Assembly (NCBI RefSeq): GCF_028751545.1
Contig: NZ_CP071867.1
Coordinates: 1,709,306 to 1,773,305, forward strand
Direction: 5' to 3'
Origin: Gilliamella sp. B3022
GTDB taxonomy: Bacteria; Pseudomonadota; Gammaproteobacteria; Enterobacterales; Orbaceae
DNA: 64,000 nucleotides
Under the pieces are notes generated by a model. The model made no database searches and was not told the DNA's origin. It saw nothing but the letters and a program-made list of their open reading frames with translations. Positions 39,201 to 48,117 of the stretch are shown here, piece after piece. The position numbers and the translations under genes were made by a program. The first letter of the stretch is position 1. Each line of letters opens with the position of its first letter.

Positions 39201-40580
39201 ATGGTAAATTTAAACGATTCATTGGATGATTTATTGGATCCTGAAAAGTCAATTCCAGAAAATTTTTCATTCAATAATACTCAAAAAAATGGTTTTACTA
39301 TTGCTGATGAGCAAGGCAATGTCTCTTTCAAAATTGATGAAGAGGGTAATTCAGAATTTAATATTGATAAACAATTTGCTGCCAAATTAAAAACATTAAT
39401 CTATCCACCTGATTCAGGGCTTGCTGATATTAATCATATCGTTACTTATGGTCAATCATTAGGTGAAGGATCGACTGCACATCCTATCCTTTCTGGAACG
39501 CCATTTTCTCAATACGCCAAAATGTTTAATCATGGTATTCGAACTCGTTATGCTAGAGATCATAAATATCAAACATTGGTAAATCACATTGAATGGCAAA
39601 ACGATGATAATTATGAGTCACCATCTGCTGGTACTGCCGAGATGTTTATTCGAGAAATTAAACTTCATAATTTTAAAAATAAAGTGATTCTATCTTCCAA
39701 TTGTTCTGAGGGAGGTCAGCCAATATCTAATTTGTCCAAAGGTAGTTCTAACTATCAAAACATTCTCAATGATGTTCAAAATGGTAAACGAATTGCAGCT
39801 CAACAAGGTAAATCGTACCGATTACTTGCAATAACCTACACTCAAGGTGAAGCAAATTATAACTTTGGCATCGATTATTATAGAACTGCTCTTAGAAAAT
39901 TACGGTCTGATTTAATTGAGGACATTGAAAAGATCACGGGCGATGACTATTCTGATTTGCCATTTATTACTTACCAAGTATCTTCTTCTTATCAATCTCA
40001 AACAGGTATTCCATATTGTCCTGATGTTGCTCTAGCACAATTAGAATTAGCGCTTGAAAAAGGTAGTGGATTTTATCTAGCTACACCAATATATCAGTTA
40101 CAATATCTAGACAGGTGGCACATAGATGGATACAGTTCTAAATTATTAGGTGCCTATTACGGTTATGTTTTGAATAAAGTCATGTCAGGTGAAGATTGGC
40201 AGCCATTGCATCCAATTTCCCACACCATAAATGGTAATGTATTGAATCTGACATTTAACAAAATGGGTTTGATATTTGATAGCCCAGAAAAATTACCAAA
40301 TCATAACAAAATTCAAAACAAAGGTTTTTCTATAAAAAACTCTGCAGGTATAGAGATTATTCAAAATGTGCAAATGCTTAACAATAGTAATAGTTGTAAT
40401 ACGCTTAAGATCACATGTAAAGAAAGCCCTGCTAATCTTATAATCAATTATGGTTTTTCAGATACTGACGGAAGAAATGCGGGTCAATTACGCGATAATA
40501 ATAACGTATCTATTTATATAGGAGGCAATAATTACTATTTACATAATTGGTGTACCATTTTTCAATATCATTTAGGTTAA
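39201..40580 (+). CDS. SGNH/SASA-type esterase with fibre-like N terminus
   Basis: A 459-residue protein without signal peptide. Residues about 27-65 repeat the module of the preceding gene. Then comes a sialate-O-acetylesterase-like SGNH domain: block I YGQSLGEG (nucleophile Ser about residue 81), a TQGEANYN block with catalytic-site residues, and DRWHIDGYSS near residue 315 for the Asp/His pair. The C-terminal about 110 residues form a beta-rich domain. Such proteins remove O-acetyl or similar groups from glycans; in phages they are receptor-modifying tail parts. The substrate is unknown. Confidence 0.72.
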   Translation: MVNLNDSLDDLLDPEKSIPENFSFNNTQKNGFTIADEQGNVSFKIDEEGNSEFNIDKQFAAKLKTLIYPPDSGLADINHIVTYGQSLGEGSTAHPILSGTPFSQYAKMFNHGIRTRYARDHKYQTLVNHIEWQNDDNYESPSAGTAEMFIREIKLHNFKNKVILSSNCSEGGQPISNLSKGSSNYQNILNDVQNGKRIAAQQGKSYRLLAITYTQGEANYNFGIDYYRTALRKLRSDLIEDIEKITGDDYSDLPFITYQVSSSYQSQTGIPYCPDVALAQLELALEKGSGFYLATPIYQLQYLDRWHIDGYSSKLLGAYYGYVLNKVMSGEDWQPLHPISHTINGNVLNLTFNKMGLIFDSPEKLPNHNKIQNKGFSIKNSAGIEIIQNVQMLNNSNSCNTLKITCKESPANLIINYGFSDTDGRNAGQLRDNNNVSIYIGGNNYYLHNWCTIFQYHLG

Positions 40581-40672
40581 TAACAAAATAAATTTATTAC
40601 GATTCAATAATTAAAATTAAAGATGATGAGTTAAACAAGTCTTTTAATAAACAAAAATTAACGGAGATTTTT

Positions 40673-41518
40673 ATGTCAGGTGTAGCAATTAAAGTTCCAA
40701 ATGTCAATTGGAGTAGAAATAATTTAGGCACTGTTGATTATGGCAGTGATAAGAACGATCAACCATTGGACACAGTAAGTGATAAAGCCTATGCAATTTA
40801 TGACAATTACATCACTAAATCACAGAGACGAGATAATCAGTGCTTATTATTACTCATTGATGATTTAGTGAAAGCAAAATTAGATCAAAAGTGTAAAGGA
40901 TTATTCTATTTTGCATCAAAACATCAAAATATGGAAAATATTAAGTATAGCGTGATAGGGAATAATTATTTAAATTGTCAAAGTGGGGAACCAAATATAT
41001 TAAATGATGGGATTGAATCTGAATCTTCTGCAATTTATAATTTATACGATAACAATTTCTATTATCCAAATGGTGCTGATTCAAATTTATGTCTGGTTTT
41101 CATGATGTCTAAAGGCTCGACATCCGGTTTTGAATGGGGGGCAGAACAAAATTCTGGCCATCCACATGTACTCTCTACTGCAGGAAATGAACAACATCTT
41201 AACGGTATCATATTTCAATGGTGCTTTAAAGAAAATGCAATTAAAAAAGAAGAAGATAATCAATCTACTGATGGTGTATATGTTATTCATATAAATAGAA
41301 ATTCATTAGTATATAAACATAAAGCACGTACTATCAGTAAAAGATTCAATAGACAATCAACGGATACTTTTCGTCCTCGTTTGATGGCTTATCAAACACT
41401 TAATAATCATTCCACAGGCGCTATGAAAATGTATGCGGCATTCAGTCGTGGGGATTTAACTGCTGATGATGTAAACAAAATTCATGAAATTTTTACAAAA
41501 TATGAACGTTTACTGTAA
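40673..41518 (+). CDS. Unknown protein, LamG/jelly-roll-like; paralogue of 37124-37963
   Basis: A 281-residue protein without signal peptide, sharing the whole core with the product of 37124 (GLFYFASKHQN, YSVIGNN, NLCLVFMMSKGSTSGFEWG, VYVIHINRNSL, MKMYAAFSRG). The N termini differ. It lies 92 bases after the esterase gene with ACGGAG before the ATG, and a terminator follows. Probably a second version of the same receptor- or glycan-binding part; function unproven. Confidence 0.6.
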   Translation: MSGVAIKVPNVNWSRNNLGTVDYGSDKNDQPLDTVSDKAYAIYDNYITKSQRRDNQCLLLLIDDLVKAKLDQKCKGLFYFASKHQNMENIKYSVIGNNYLNCQSGEPNILNDGIESESSAIYNLYDNNFYYPNGADSNLCLVFMMSKGSTSGFEWGAEQNSGHPHVLSTAGNEQHLNGIIFQWCFKENAIKKEEDNQSTDGVYVIHINRNSLVYKHKARTISKRFNRQSTDTFRPRLMAYQTLNNHSTGAMKMYAAFSRGDLTADDVNKIHEIFTKYERLL

Positions 41519-41541
41519 AAGGTAAATTAATATTTTTTAAT

Positions 41542-41570
41542 AAAAGTCCATACTTGATATGGACTTTTTT
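41542..41570 (+). terminator. Terminator after the second LamG-like gene
   Basis: AAAAGTCCATA/TATGGACTTTT arms around a 5-base loop and a T-run. Confidence 0.9.
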
Positions 41571-41623
41571 TATTACTTAGTTCTCTTTTATGGATAGGCC
41601 TATTAAAAAGCCTTGCCATTTTT

Positions 41624-41664
41624 CCACTTCCCACTTCCCACTTCCCACTTCCCACTCCCACTTC
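41624..41664. repeat. Heptanucleotide tandem repeat
   Basis: CCACTTC is repeated six times from 41624 to 41664; the fifth copy is CCACTC, one base short. It is GC-rich against the AT-rich surroundings and lies outside any gene. Confidence 0.9.
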
Positions 41665-42128
41665 TGACTTCCTTTCAAATATAACGGACTTTAATTTTAA
41701 AAAAGATAACAATGTAAATAGGAAAAATACAGTTTTATGGCTATAAATTTGTCTTTATCTTTTCAAAGTTTATAAGACAATCTTCATTAGAAAGTTATTC
41801 ATTCTTCTATTCAAATTTATTTTATAAACCATTTTCTACATAAAGAATGATTCCTATTTCCATTTCTTTTAATACTAGTATACTCAACCGTATAATTATT
41901 CATTAAGTTCTATTATTAAAAATTTTTTCATATCGCTATCGTCCTTTGTATTTAAAATATCAAAACCAAAATCAGTTTGGTGATATCCAAATTAATTAAT
42001 CTTTATAATAATTATTTAAATATAAATATCAAAAGTTATTAATGTCATTTTTAACGACTCCAAAATACTGGCATTATGTCAGGCTAAGATCGATTTATTT
42101 TAATTAAAAAAATATTGAATTTATTTCG

Positions 42129-42254
42129 ATGAAAAAGGTTTTTGCAATATATATAGATTTGTCTATTTTAATTGCACTAAATTTAGTGTTCATCACAATT
42201 TTAATACGTGATATCATATCTGTTATTTTTAATTCAATTAATGTGAGTCGCTAA
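42129..42254 (+). CDS. Possible 41-residue membrane peptide
   Basis: ATG AAA AAG start, a hydrophobic stretch of about 25 residues (LSILIALNLVFITILI), then a polar end. The composition fits a single-span small protein. No clear ribosome binding site, and the flanking 41713-42449 stretch has no other gene, so this may be chance. Confidence 0.25.
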   Translation: MKKVFAIYIDLSILIALNLVFITILIRDIISVIFNSINVSR

Positions 42255-42449
42255 TCAAATAAAAGAGACTTTATATTAAAATAATTTTGATGAAAAAGCC
42301 CTTAGAAGTTAAGAATGAACGCAATCAAATAAAATTTTACTCTATCTTCGTCAGGGCTAGTTTGTGGAAGGATAACACGCAAAAATGAAAAATCAAAAAA
42401 ATTAAATCGTTATAAGCCTAATTACATGGATAGAAGTTTTACACATGAA

Positions 42450-43517
42450 TCATTTATTATGTAGAGCTATTTCAATAAAATTAGCTACGCGTTTAGCATC
42501 ATTAACACACCCACAAATTAGTTCAGATGCACGACAACTGAGCCATTTTTTCCCAACTACAAATAAATCAGGATAAGATGTTTTACCTCCTAAATCATGA
42601 CCGATTAGGCAGATGAAACCTGCGGAATCAACAGTATTAGGAATAGTTAACCAGTTTGTCTCTTCTGCATATCCAAGGCTCCAGATAATAACATCTGGTT
42701 GGCATTTTTCTCCACTATCAGATATCAATGTTTTATTATCTACACTGATAAGCTTAGAATAGAATTGTACTCCCATTTTGCGTAAAACTTTATTTACAAT
42801 ATCATTACAAGGAATAAATCCTCTTCTCATCAGCCAACGCCCCATAATGCTTCTTGTATCAGCATCTAAAATAGACAATTTTTTTAATATAGTTAATGTA
42901 TTTACACCAAACAGTTCCTTTGGAAAAAATGGACGAGGCGCACCGCAAAATAAAGTGACATTATGTGTTTTTGCTAATTCTTTAGCAATTTGACGACCAC
43001 CGGAACCATCACCAATGATCGCAATTTTTTTTTCTTTCAATTGATCTGGATTTTGATATTGATCTATGGTGATTTGCTTAATCTCAGGCGAAATACATTT
43101 AGCTATTTCAGGAACGTCAACCTTTTGATTTGCACCCGTTGCATTGACCAAACATTTTGCATGAAATATTTCGCCATCTTGCGTTTTTATGGAATAAATA
43201 TTTTCATTATACTCTACTGAACACACATTTTTATTCAATAAAACATTTAATTTATTATGTTGAGCATAAAGTTCTAAGTAGTCAGCTATCTCATTCTTAT
43301 CAGGATATCCTTTAGGGTCTCCCTTTAGCACTAAACCCGGTAACTGGCTTATTATTCTTGGCGTAAATAATTTCATACTATCGGGTCGTCTTCGCCAAAC
43401 ATCCCCTATCCGTTTATCTCTTTCTAGTATAATAACAGAGATTTTTTTTTGACTCAGGAATGATGCTAGGCTTAATCCAGCTTGACCTGCACCAACTATC
43501 AAACAATCGTAAATCAT
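42450..43517 (-). CDS. Flavin-dependent monooxygenase / NAD(P)-FAD oxidoreductase
   Basis: A 355-residue protein with two dinucleotide-binding folds: GAGQAGLSLA (about residues 8-17, FAD) and GDGSGGRQIA (about 168-177, NADPH). It contains the WRRRPDSMKLFTPR segment usual in flavin-containing monooxygenases of the CzcO/TrkA group, and a C-terminal LFVVGKKW that closes the FAD site. Transcribed away from the biosynthetic operon across a 307-base shared control region. Likely a tailoring enzyme of that cluster (N-, S- or Baeyer-Villiger-type oxidation), inferred from position. Confidence 0.78.
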   Translation of the reverse strand: MIYDCLIVGAGQAGLSLASFLSQKKISVIILERDKRIGDVWRRRPDSMKLFTPRIISQLPGLVLKGDPKGYPDKNEIADYLELYAQHNKLNVLLNKNVCSVEYNENIYSIKTQDGEIFHAKCLVNATGANQKVDVPEIAKCISPEIKQITIDQYQNPDQLKEKKIAIIGDGSGGRQIAKELAKTHNVTLFCGAPRPFFPKELFGVNTLTILKKLSILDADTRSIMGRWLMRRGFIPCNDIVNKVLRKMGVQFYSKLISVDNKTLISDSGEKCQPDVIIWSLGYAEETNWLTIPNTVDSAGFICLIGHDLGGKTSYPDLFVVGKKWLSCRASELICGCVNDAKRVANFIEIALHNK

Positions 43518-43824
43518 CAGTTTTCTCTTCCTATTCCTAGTTAATATATCGTGTAAATAGTATATTAATTCGAAAGTTACTGACTTGAATAAACTGACTG
43601 TTTTGTTTATTTGAAGCTATTTTCAATACAACCAAAAGTAACAAAACATGCAGAATTAGCCTGTTATTAGATTTAATAAAACATTCAGCGATTTTTTTGC
43701 AACTTACAAATTTAGCTAATTTATTCAAGACAATATTATTTAATAATTTATAAAATCTTAACTCTTATTTAACGAAATATTAACAAAAAAGGTAAATTCA
43801 TTTAATAAAGGGAGAAGTTAAATT

Positions 43825-45003
43825 ATGCAAAATATAGCGAGTTTATATTCGGAAATAAAGATGAGTGGATTTGATCCATTAAGGCTTTTAATTGCTGATG
43901 TCGATAAATTATATAAATTATCGGAATCAGAACAAAAAGAACTTAAATTATGCTTGATTAAAGATACCGTCACGCATCATTTTGAGAACAACCCCTATTA
44001 TAAAAAAATTTGTGAAGAACAGAACTTTACTCCATCTAATATAAAAGTATTTGAAGACTTAACAAAAATTCCATTGATCCCAGTATCGGTGTTTAAGTCG
44101 GGCGATAATTATAAATTATTAAGTAAGCCACTTCAAGAAATTGAACATGAAATGCGCTCAACTGGTACTAGTGGTATCCCAAGTGTTTATAGACGTTGCC
44201 ATGATACCATGACTAACACTGCTTTTGCTGTGGTATCTAATTACCGTTCTATGTTTCAAATATCGACAGGAGCTGGATTATTTTTATGTCCATCACCAGA
44301 AGATGTACCCGAAATGGCGATGGTGAAAATTTTTAATTTTCTAACAGGTTTATTGGATACTAGATATTATGCACTAGGTGATAACTATGAGTTTGATGCT
44401 AAAAAATCAATAGAAGCGTTAATGAATTGGGAAAATAAATTTTCTCGACATATCATTGGTCCTCCATTTTTAATCAATCGTTTTATTACTTATCTAAAAA
44501 CTAACAATATTAAGTTGAAATTAGATTCACAGAGTTTAGTCATAATGATGGGAGGTTGGAAAAGATTCACTGGGGAAATGATTTCCAGAAAAGAACTCAA
44601 TCAAGATATTGAAACTTGGTTAGGAATCCCTAGTTCAAATGTTCGAGATATGTATGGTATGGTAGAAGCCAATTTTATGGCCATTGAAGATGAATTCAAC
44701 CATAAGCATGTCCCCCCATATATTCATTTTTCCGTTAGAGATCCTAATGATTTATCGAAAGAAGTACCAGATGGAGAAGTTGGACAACTTGCTATTTTTG
44801 ATCCCCTTTCTCTTTCCGTACCGGCAATGATTCAAACTGAAGATTTAGTATTTATTCGTAACGATGAAACAAAATCTTGGCGCAATTCTCAACGTATTGA
44901 ATTTGTAAGTCGTACTCCAACAGCAAAAGAGTTTGGTTGCTGTGCTGTTACTTTGGAAAAAAACATGAATAAAAATGATGTTTGTGAGAATGCAAAAAAT
45001 TAA
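43825..45003 (+). CDS. LuxE-like acyl-protein synthetase / acyl-activating enzyme
   Basis: A 392-residue member of the LuxE acyl-protein synthetase family (ANL-like fold). It has an STGTSGIPSVYRR adenylate-forming loop (about 112-124), then MMGGWKRFTG, and RDMYGMVEANF near residue 275. LuxE activates a fatty acid as acyl-AMP and transfers it to a protein Cys; here it is the first gene of the operon and could load an acyl or aryl starter. GGGAG precedes the ATG. Gene 32 bases before the IscU-like gene. Confidence 0.8.
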   Translation: MQNIASLYSEIKMSGFDPLRLLIADVDKLYKLSESEQKELKLCLIKDTVTHHFENNPYYKKICEEQNFTPSNIKVFEDLTKIPLIPVSVFKSGDNYKLLSKPLQEIEHEMRSTGTSGIPSVYRRCHDTMTNTAFAVVSNYRSMFQISTGAGLFLCPSPEDVPEMAMVKIFNFLTGLLDTRYYALGDNYEFDAKKSIEALMNWENKFSRHIIGPPFLINRFITYLKTNNIKLKLDSQSLVIMMGGWKRFTGEMISRKELNQDIETWLGIPSSNVRDMYGMVEANFMAIEDEFNHKHVPPYIHFSVRDPNDLSKEVPDGEVGQLAIFDPLSLSVPAMIQTEDLVFIRNDETKSWRNSQRIEFVSRTPTAKEFGCCAVTLEKNMNKNDVCENAKN

Positions 45004-45035
45004 ATTCATGCTGTACAAATCAATCAGGAGACAAC

Positions 45036-45395
45036 ATGTTCAATAAAATCATTACAGATAATTTTTGTGATCCAAAATATCAAGGAAAGATGACGGAGTC
45101 CGGAATTAAATTAGCGCTTTCAAATCCGGTTTGCGGGGATAAGGTTGATATTTTTATTAACTACAATAAAGAAGAAGATAAGATTGAAAAAGCTCGTTTT
45201 CAAGCATGGGGATGTACAACATCCCTAGCTATGTCTAATATCTTTTGCAAATATGTTGAAAATAATCCTTTGTCTCAAGTCAGAAAAATTTCAGACAGTG
45301 AAATAGGAGAATTATTAGGAGTTCTTGAACCATCCCAACAACATTGTGTAGAAATGCTAATAAGCTTATTTAAGCAAATTAAGGAAAAGGTGTAA
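45036..45395 (+). CDS. IscU/NifU-like scaffold protein
   Basis: A 119-residue protein with the complete IscU ligand set: Cys33 and Asp35 in NPVCGDKVD, Cys60 in WGC, His103 and Cys104 in QQHC. Its pairing with a dedicated cysteine desulfurase is typical, and it overlaps that gene's start (TAATG). In a biosynthetic operon it may carry sulfur or an Fe-S cluster for the product pathway rather than general housekeeping. Sequence outside the ligands is divergent from housekeeping IscU. Confidence 0.85.
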   Translation: MFNKIITDNFCDPKYQGKMTESGIKLALSNPVCGDKVDIFINYNKEEDKIEKARFQAWGCTTSLAMSNIFCKYVENNPLSQVRKISDSEIGELLGVLEPSQQHCVEMLISLFKQIKEKV

Positions 45396-46570
45396 TGAAC
45401 TTATATTTTGATCACAATGCAACTACTCCTTTGAGTAATGCAGTAAAAAAAAAGATGCAAGATGCGATGGAGTATTATGCAAATCCATCTAGTCATTATT
45501 TACTTAATAAAATACCCCAAGAAATTTTGCAAAATACTCATCAGGAATGTGCAAAGTTGCTAGATACTCAATCAGATAGGATTGTTATAACATCAGGAGG
45601 AACAGAAAGTAATAATTTTGCATTAAAAAGCATCTTATCACAATATTCAGAATCGGATTTAACTTCAATTCATGTGATTAGTACTAGCATAGAGCATCCC
45701 TCTATTCTTGAAGTTTTATACTTTTTTGAAAAAAAGGGAATGCAGCTAACCTTAGTACAGCCTTCCAAAGAAGGAATAATCAGTTTTATTGATATTGAGA
45801 AAACAATCCAACCGAATACAAAGTTAATTTCAATGATGGCTATTAATAATGAAACAGGTGCTATTCAAGATTACGAAAAAGTTTCTCATTTAGCGTATGA
45901 GAAAGGGATTTTGTTTCATGTTGATGCTGTCCAAGCAGTGGGAAAAATTAAAATACCATTAAGTAAATTACCTGGAATTTCTACATTATCTTTTTCAGGG
46001 CATAAATTTAATGGTCCTAAAGGAATCGGTGGATTGTTTATTTCGAAAAATCTTTCCTTAACGCCTTTACTACATGGTGGAGGGCAAGAAAAAGGATTAC
46101 GTAGTGGAACTGAAAATACGATTGGCTTAGCTGGTTTGGGTATGGCTGCCAAAGAGGCAGAAAGTCAGTTAGATTTGAGAAATGAACATTATCGTAAATT
46201 GCGAAAGGCTCTTTTAGAAAAATTAAATTTATTGTCTGTTCAATATGTGATTAATGGAAATAACAATTTGAAATCTCAGGCAGCTTGGACATTGAATATT
46301 AGTTTTGATGGTATTCGAGCCGAATCTTTGGCCAGCAGGCTAAGTTTATTGCACGGTATATCTTTATCTTTAGGATCTGCTTGTAGCAATAATAAAAAAA
46401 ACCATCGTTCTTATGTTCTTTCAGCAATGGGACTCTCTAATGAACAAATTGATAGTGCGGTTCGCATCAGTTTTGGTCATGACACAACTTTGCAGGAAAT
46501 CGATATATTAGCAAACGCAATTCATATAGAAGTTTGTTACTTACTTTCTTTATCTGGAAAAAATAATTGA
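45395..46570 (+). CDS. Cysteine desulfurase, NifS/IscS family
   Basis: A 391-residue PLP enzyme that takes sulfur from cysteine. It has the N-terminal YFDHNATTPLS, TSGGTESNNFAL, the PLP lysine in SFSGHKFNGPKG, the RSGTENT segment, and the persulfide Cys in GSACSNNKK. Start overlaps the IscU-like gene by one base. It is a second copy type, located among FAS-type enzymes, which suggests it supplies sulfur to a secondary metabolite. Confidence 0.92.
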   Translation: MNLYFDHNATTPLSNAVKKKMQDAMEYYANPSSHYLLNKIPQEILQNTHQECAKLLDTQSDRIVITSGGTESNNFALKSILSQYSESDLTSIHVISTSIEHPSILEVLYFFEKKGMQLTLVQPSKEGIISFIDIEKTIQPNTKLISMMAINNETGAIQDYEKVSHLAYEKGILFHVDAVQAVGKIKIPLSKLPGISTLSFSGHKFNGPKGIGGLFISKNLSLTPLLHGGGQEKGLRSGTENTIGLAGLGMAAKEAESQLDLRNEHYRKLRKALLEKLNLLSVQYVINGNNNLKSQAAWTLNISFDGIRAESLASRLSLLHGISLSLGSACSNNKKNHRSYVLSAMGLSNEQIDSAVRISFGHDTTLQEIDILANAIHIEVCYLLSLSGKNN

Positions 46571-46602
46571 AGTTTATCAAGTTAATAAAAAAGGAAAATA
46601 GT

Positions 46603-46836
46603 ATGGAATTATTTAATTTTATTGTTACGCAAATTACTGAATTAACGGATTTTGATCCAGAAATGATTACTAGAGATACACTTTTAACAGAGTTAGACCT
46701 TGTGAGTTTAGATTATGTATCAATTGAAGTTGCACTAAAGAAAAAATATGGTGTGTCCGTTAATATGGCCGAATTAGGACAAAAACAAATCAGTACAGTT
46801 GGTGAATTTATTGACTACTTGTCACAATCTTTATAA
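46603..46836 (+). CDS. Acyl carrier protein
   Basis: A 77-residue carrier protein. The 4'-phosphopantetheine Ser is Ser35 in ELDLVSLDYV, so the classical DSL motif reads VSL. An acidic helix II follows. I chose the ATG at 46603 with AAGGAAAA upstream; the frame opens earlier, overlapping the desulfurase stop. No phosphopantetheinyl transferase is in the window, so a cellular one must act on it. Confidence 0.85.
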   Translation: MELFNFIVTQITELTDFDPEMITRDTLLTELDLVSLDYVSIEVALKKKYGVSVNMAELGQKQISTVGEFIDYLSQSL

Positions 46837-46851
46837 TTTTAAGGAACTAAC

Positions 46852-48117
46852 ATGGAGAATAAAAATTCTAAACAACGTGTAGTTGTTACCGGTTATGGGG
46901 CTGTTACTTCCTTAGGCCAAAATGTAGCTCAAATTTGGGATGCTATCATAGATTATAAAATTGGATACTCTAAATATGAATATGAAGATAAATCTATTAC
47001 AGCCAAGTTTTTCGGTAAAATTCCATTTGAATTAGATTTATCTCCATTTTCCAAAAAAGTTTTAAAAAATGCACCGCGTTTTTGTCGTTTAGGTCTGATT
47101 GCTGCTGATGAAGCGTTGAAAATGGCTTTTGGGAACGATTTAAGTGAACTGGACAAGCATTATTCACCTTTTAAACGCGGTGTCATTTTTGGAACGGGTT
47201 GGGGCGGTTCTGATGAACTGGCTTCGAATTGCCTTTCTTATAATTCAGAAGGTTTTGCTTCACCGCTAACTAATATCCAATCGATGCATAATGTTGGTTC
47301 TGCAATGATATCAATGAACTGGAATTTACGTGGTTATCAAAATACTCCAGTTTCAGCCTGTGCCACAGGAGGTATTGCAATTGGTGATGCAGTAGAAATA
47401 ATTAGAAGTGGGCGAGCAGATATGATAATAGCTGGAGGTGGGGAAAGTTTAAATAATGCTCTAAATGTCTGGAGCATTGATATTCTCAATGCCTTAAGTA
47501 AAGAACAGGAAAATCGTGAAAATGCCTGTTGCCCATTTGATAAAAAGCGAAACGGTTTTGTATTATCCGAAGGAGCAGCCATACTTTGCCTGGAAAAATA
47601 TGAAACAGCGTTAGCAAGAGGGGCAGTCATTTTAGCTGAAGTCACCGGCTATGGTAATTGCTCAGATGCTTATGATGTAACAACTCCAGCTCCTGATTGT
47701 GGTGGTCGATATCATGCTGTAAAAAATGCGCTAAAACAAGCTGATATAGAGTTAGTTGATTATATAAATGCACATGGTACTTCAACGCAATTAAATGATC
47801 TCAATGAAACAAATATGTTAAAGAGTGTCTTTGGTGAAAAAGCGTATTCAGTGCCAATATCAAGTACTAAATCTTATACTGGTCACCTTATCGCTGCGGC
47901 AGGTGCGTTAGAGTCAATCCTAAGTATAAAATCAATTGAAACTAATATGATTCCAGCGACTATTAATCTAAATAATCCGGACCCAGATTGTGATTTGGAT
48001 TATGTACCGAACAAACATCGTCAGGTAAAAAGTATTCAATCTGTTTTAAATGTCAATTATGGATTCGGAGGTTCAAACAGTGCTTTGATTTTTGAAAGGT
48101 ATAACAATGAAATTTAA
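46852..48117 (+). CDS. Beta-ketoacyl-ACP synthase, FabF-like
   Basis: A 421-residue thiolase-fold ketosynthase. Catalytic Cys170 in VSACATGG, His in NAHGTST and His in SYTGHLIAAAG form the Cys-His-His triad of condensing enzymes. It differs clearly from a housekeeping FabF (for example LRGYQNTPVSACATG). It overlaps the next gene by 11 bases. Expected to extend the acyl chain on the cluster's ACP. Confidence 0.92.
   Translation: MENKNSKQRVVVTGYGAVTSLGQNVAQIWDAIIDYKIGYSKYEYEDKSITAKFFGKIPFELDLSPFSKKVLKNAPRFCRLGLIAADEALKMAFGNDLSELDKHYSPFKRGVIFGTGWGGSDELASNCLSYNSEGFASPLTNIQSMHNVGSAMISMNWNLRGYQNTPVSACATGGIAIGDAVEIIRSGRADMIIAGGGESLNNALNVWSIDILNALSKEQENRENACCPFDKKRNGFVLSEGAAILCLEKYETALARGAVILAEVTGYGNCSDAYDVTTPAPDCGGRYHAVKNALKQADIELVDYINAHGTSTQLNDLNETNMLKSVFGEKAYSVPISSTKSYTGHLIAAAGALESILSIKSIETNMIPATINLNNPDPDCDLDYVPNKHRQVKSIQSVLNVNYGFGGSNSALIFERYNNEI

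Noticed and set aside
41527-41712. Minus-strand ORF with a repeated V-G-S-G-K-W-E motif
   Set aside because: The repeat in the protein is only the translation of the heptamer DNA repeat, and the ORF overlaps a terminator.
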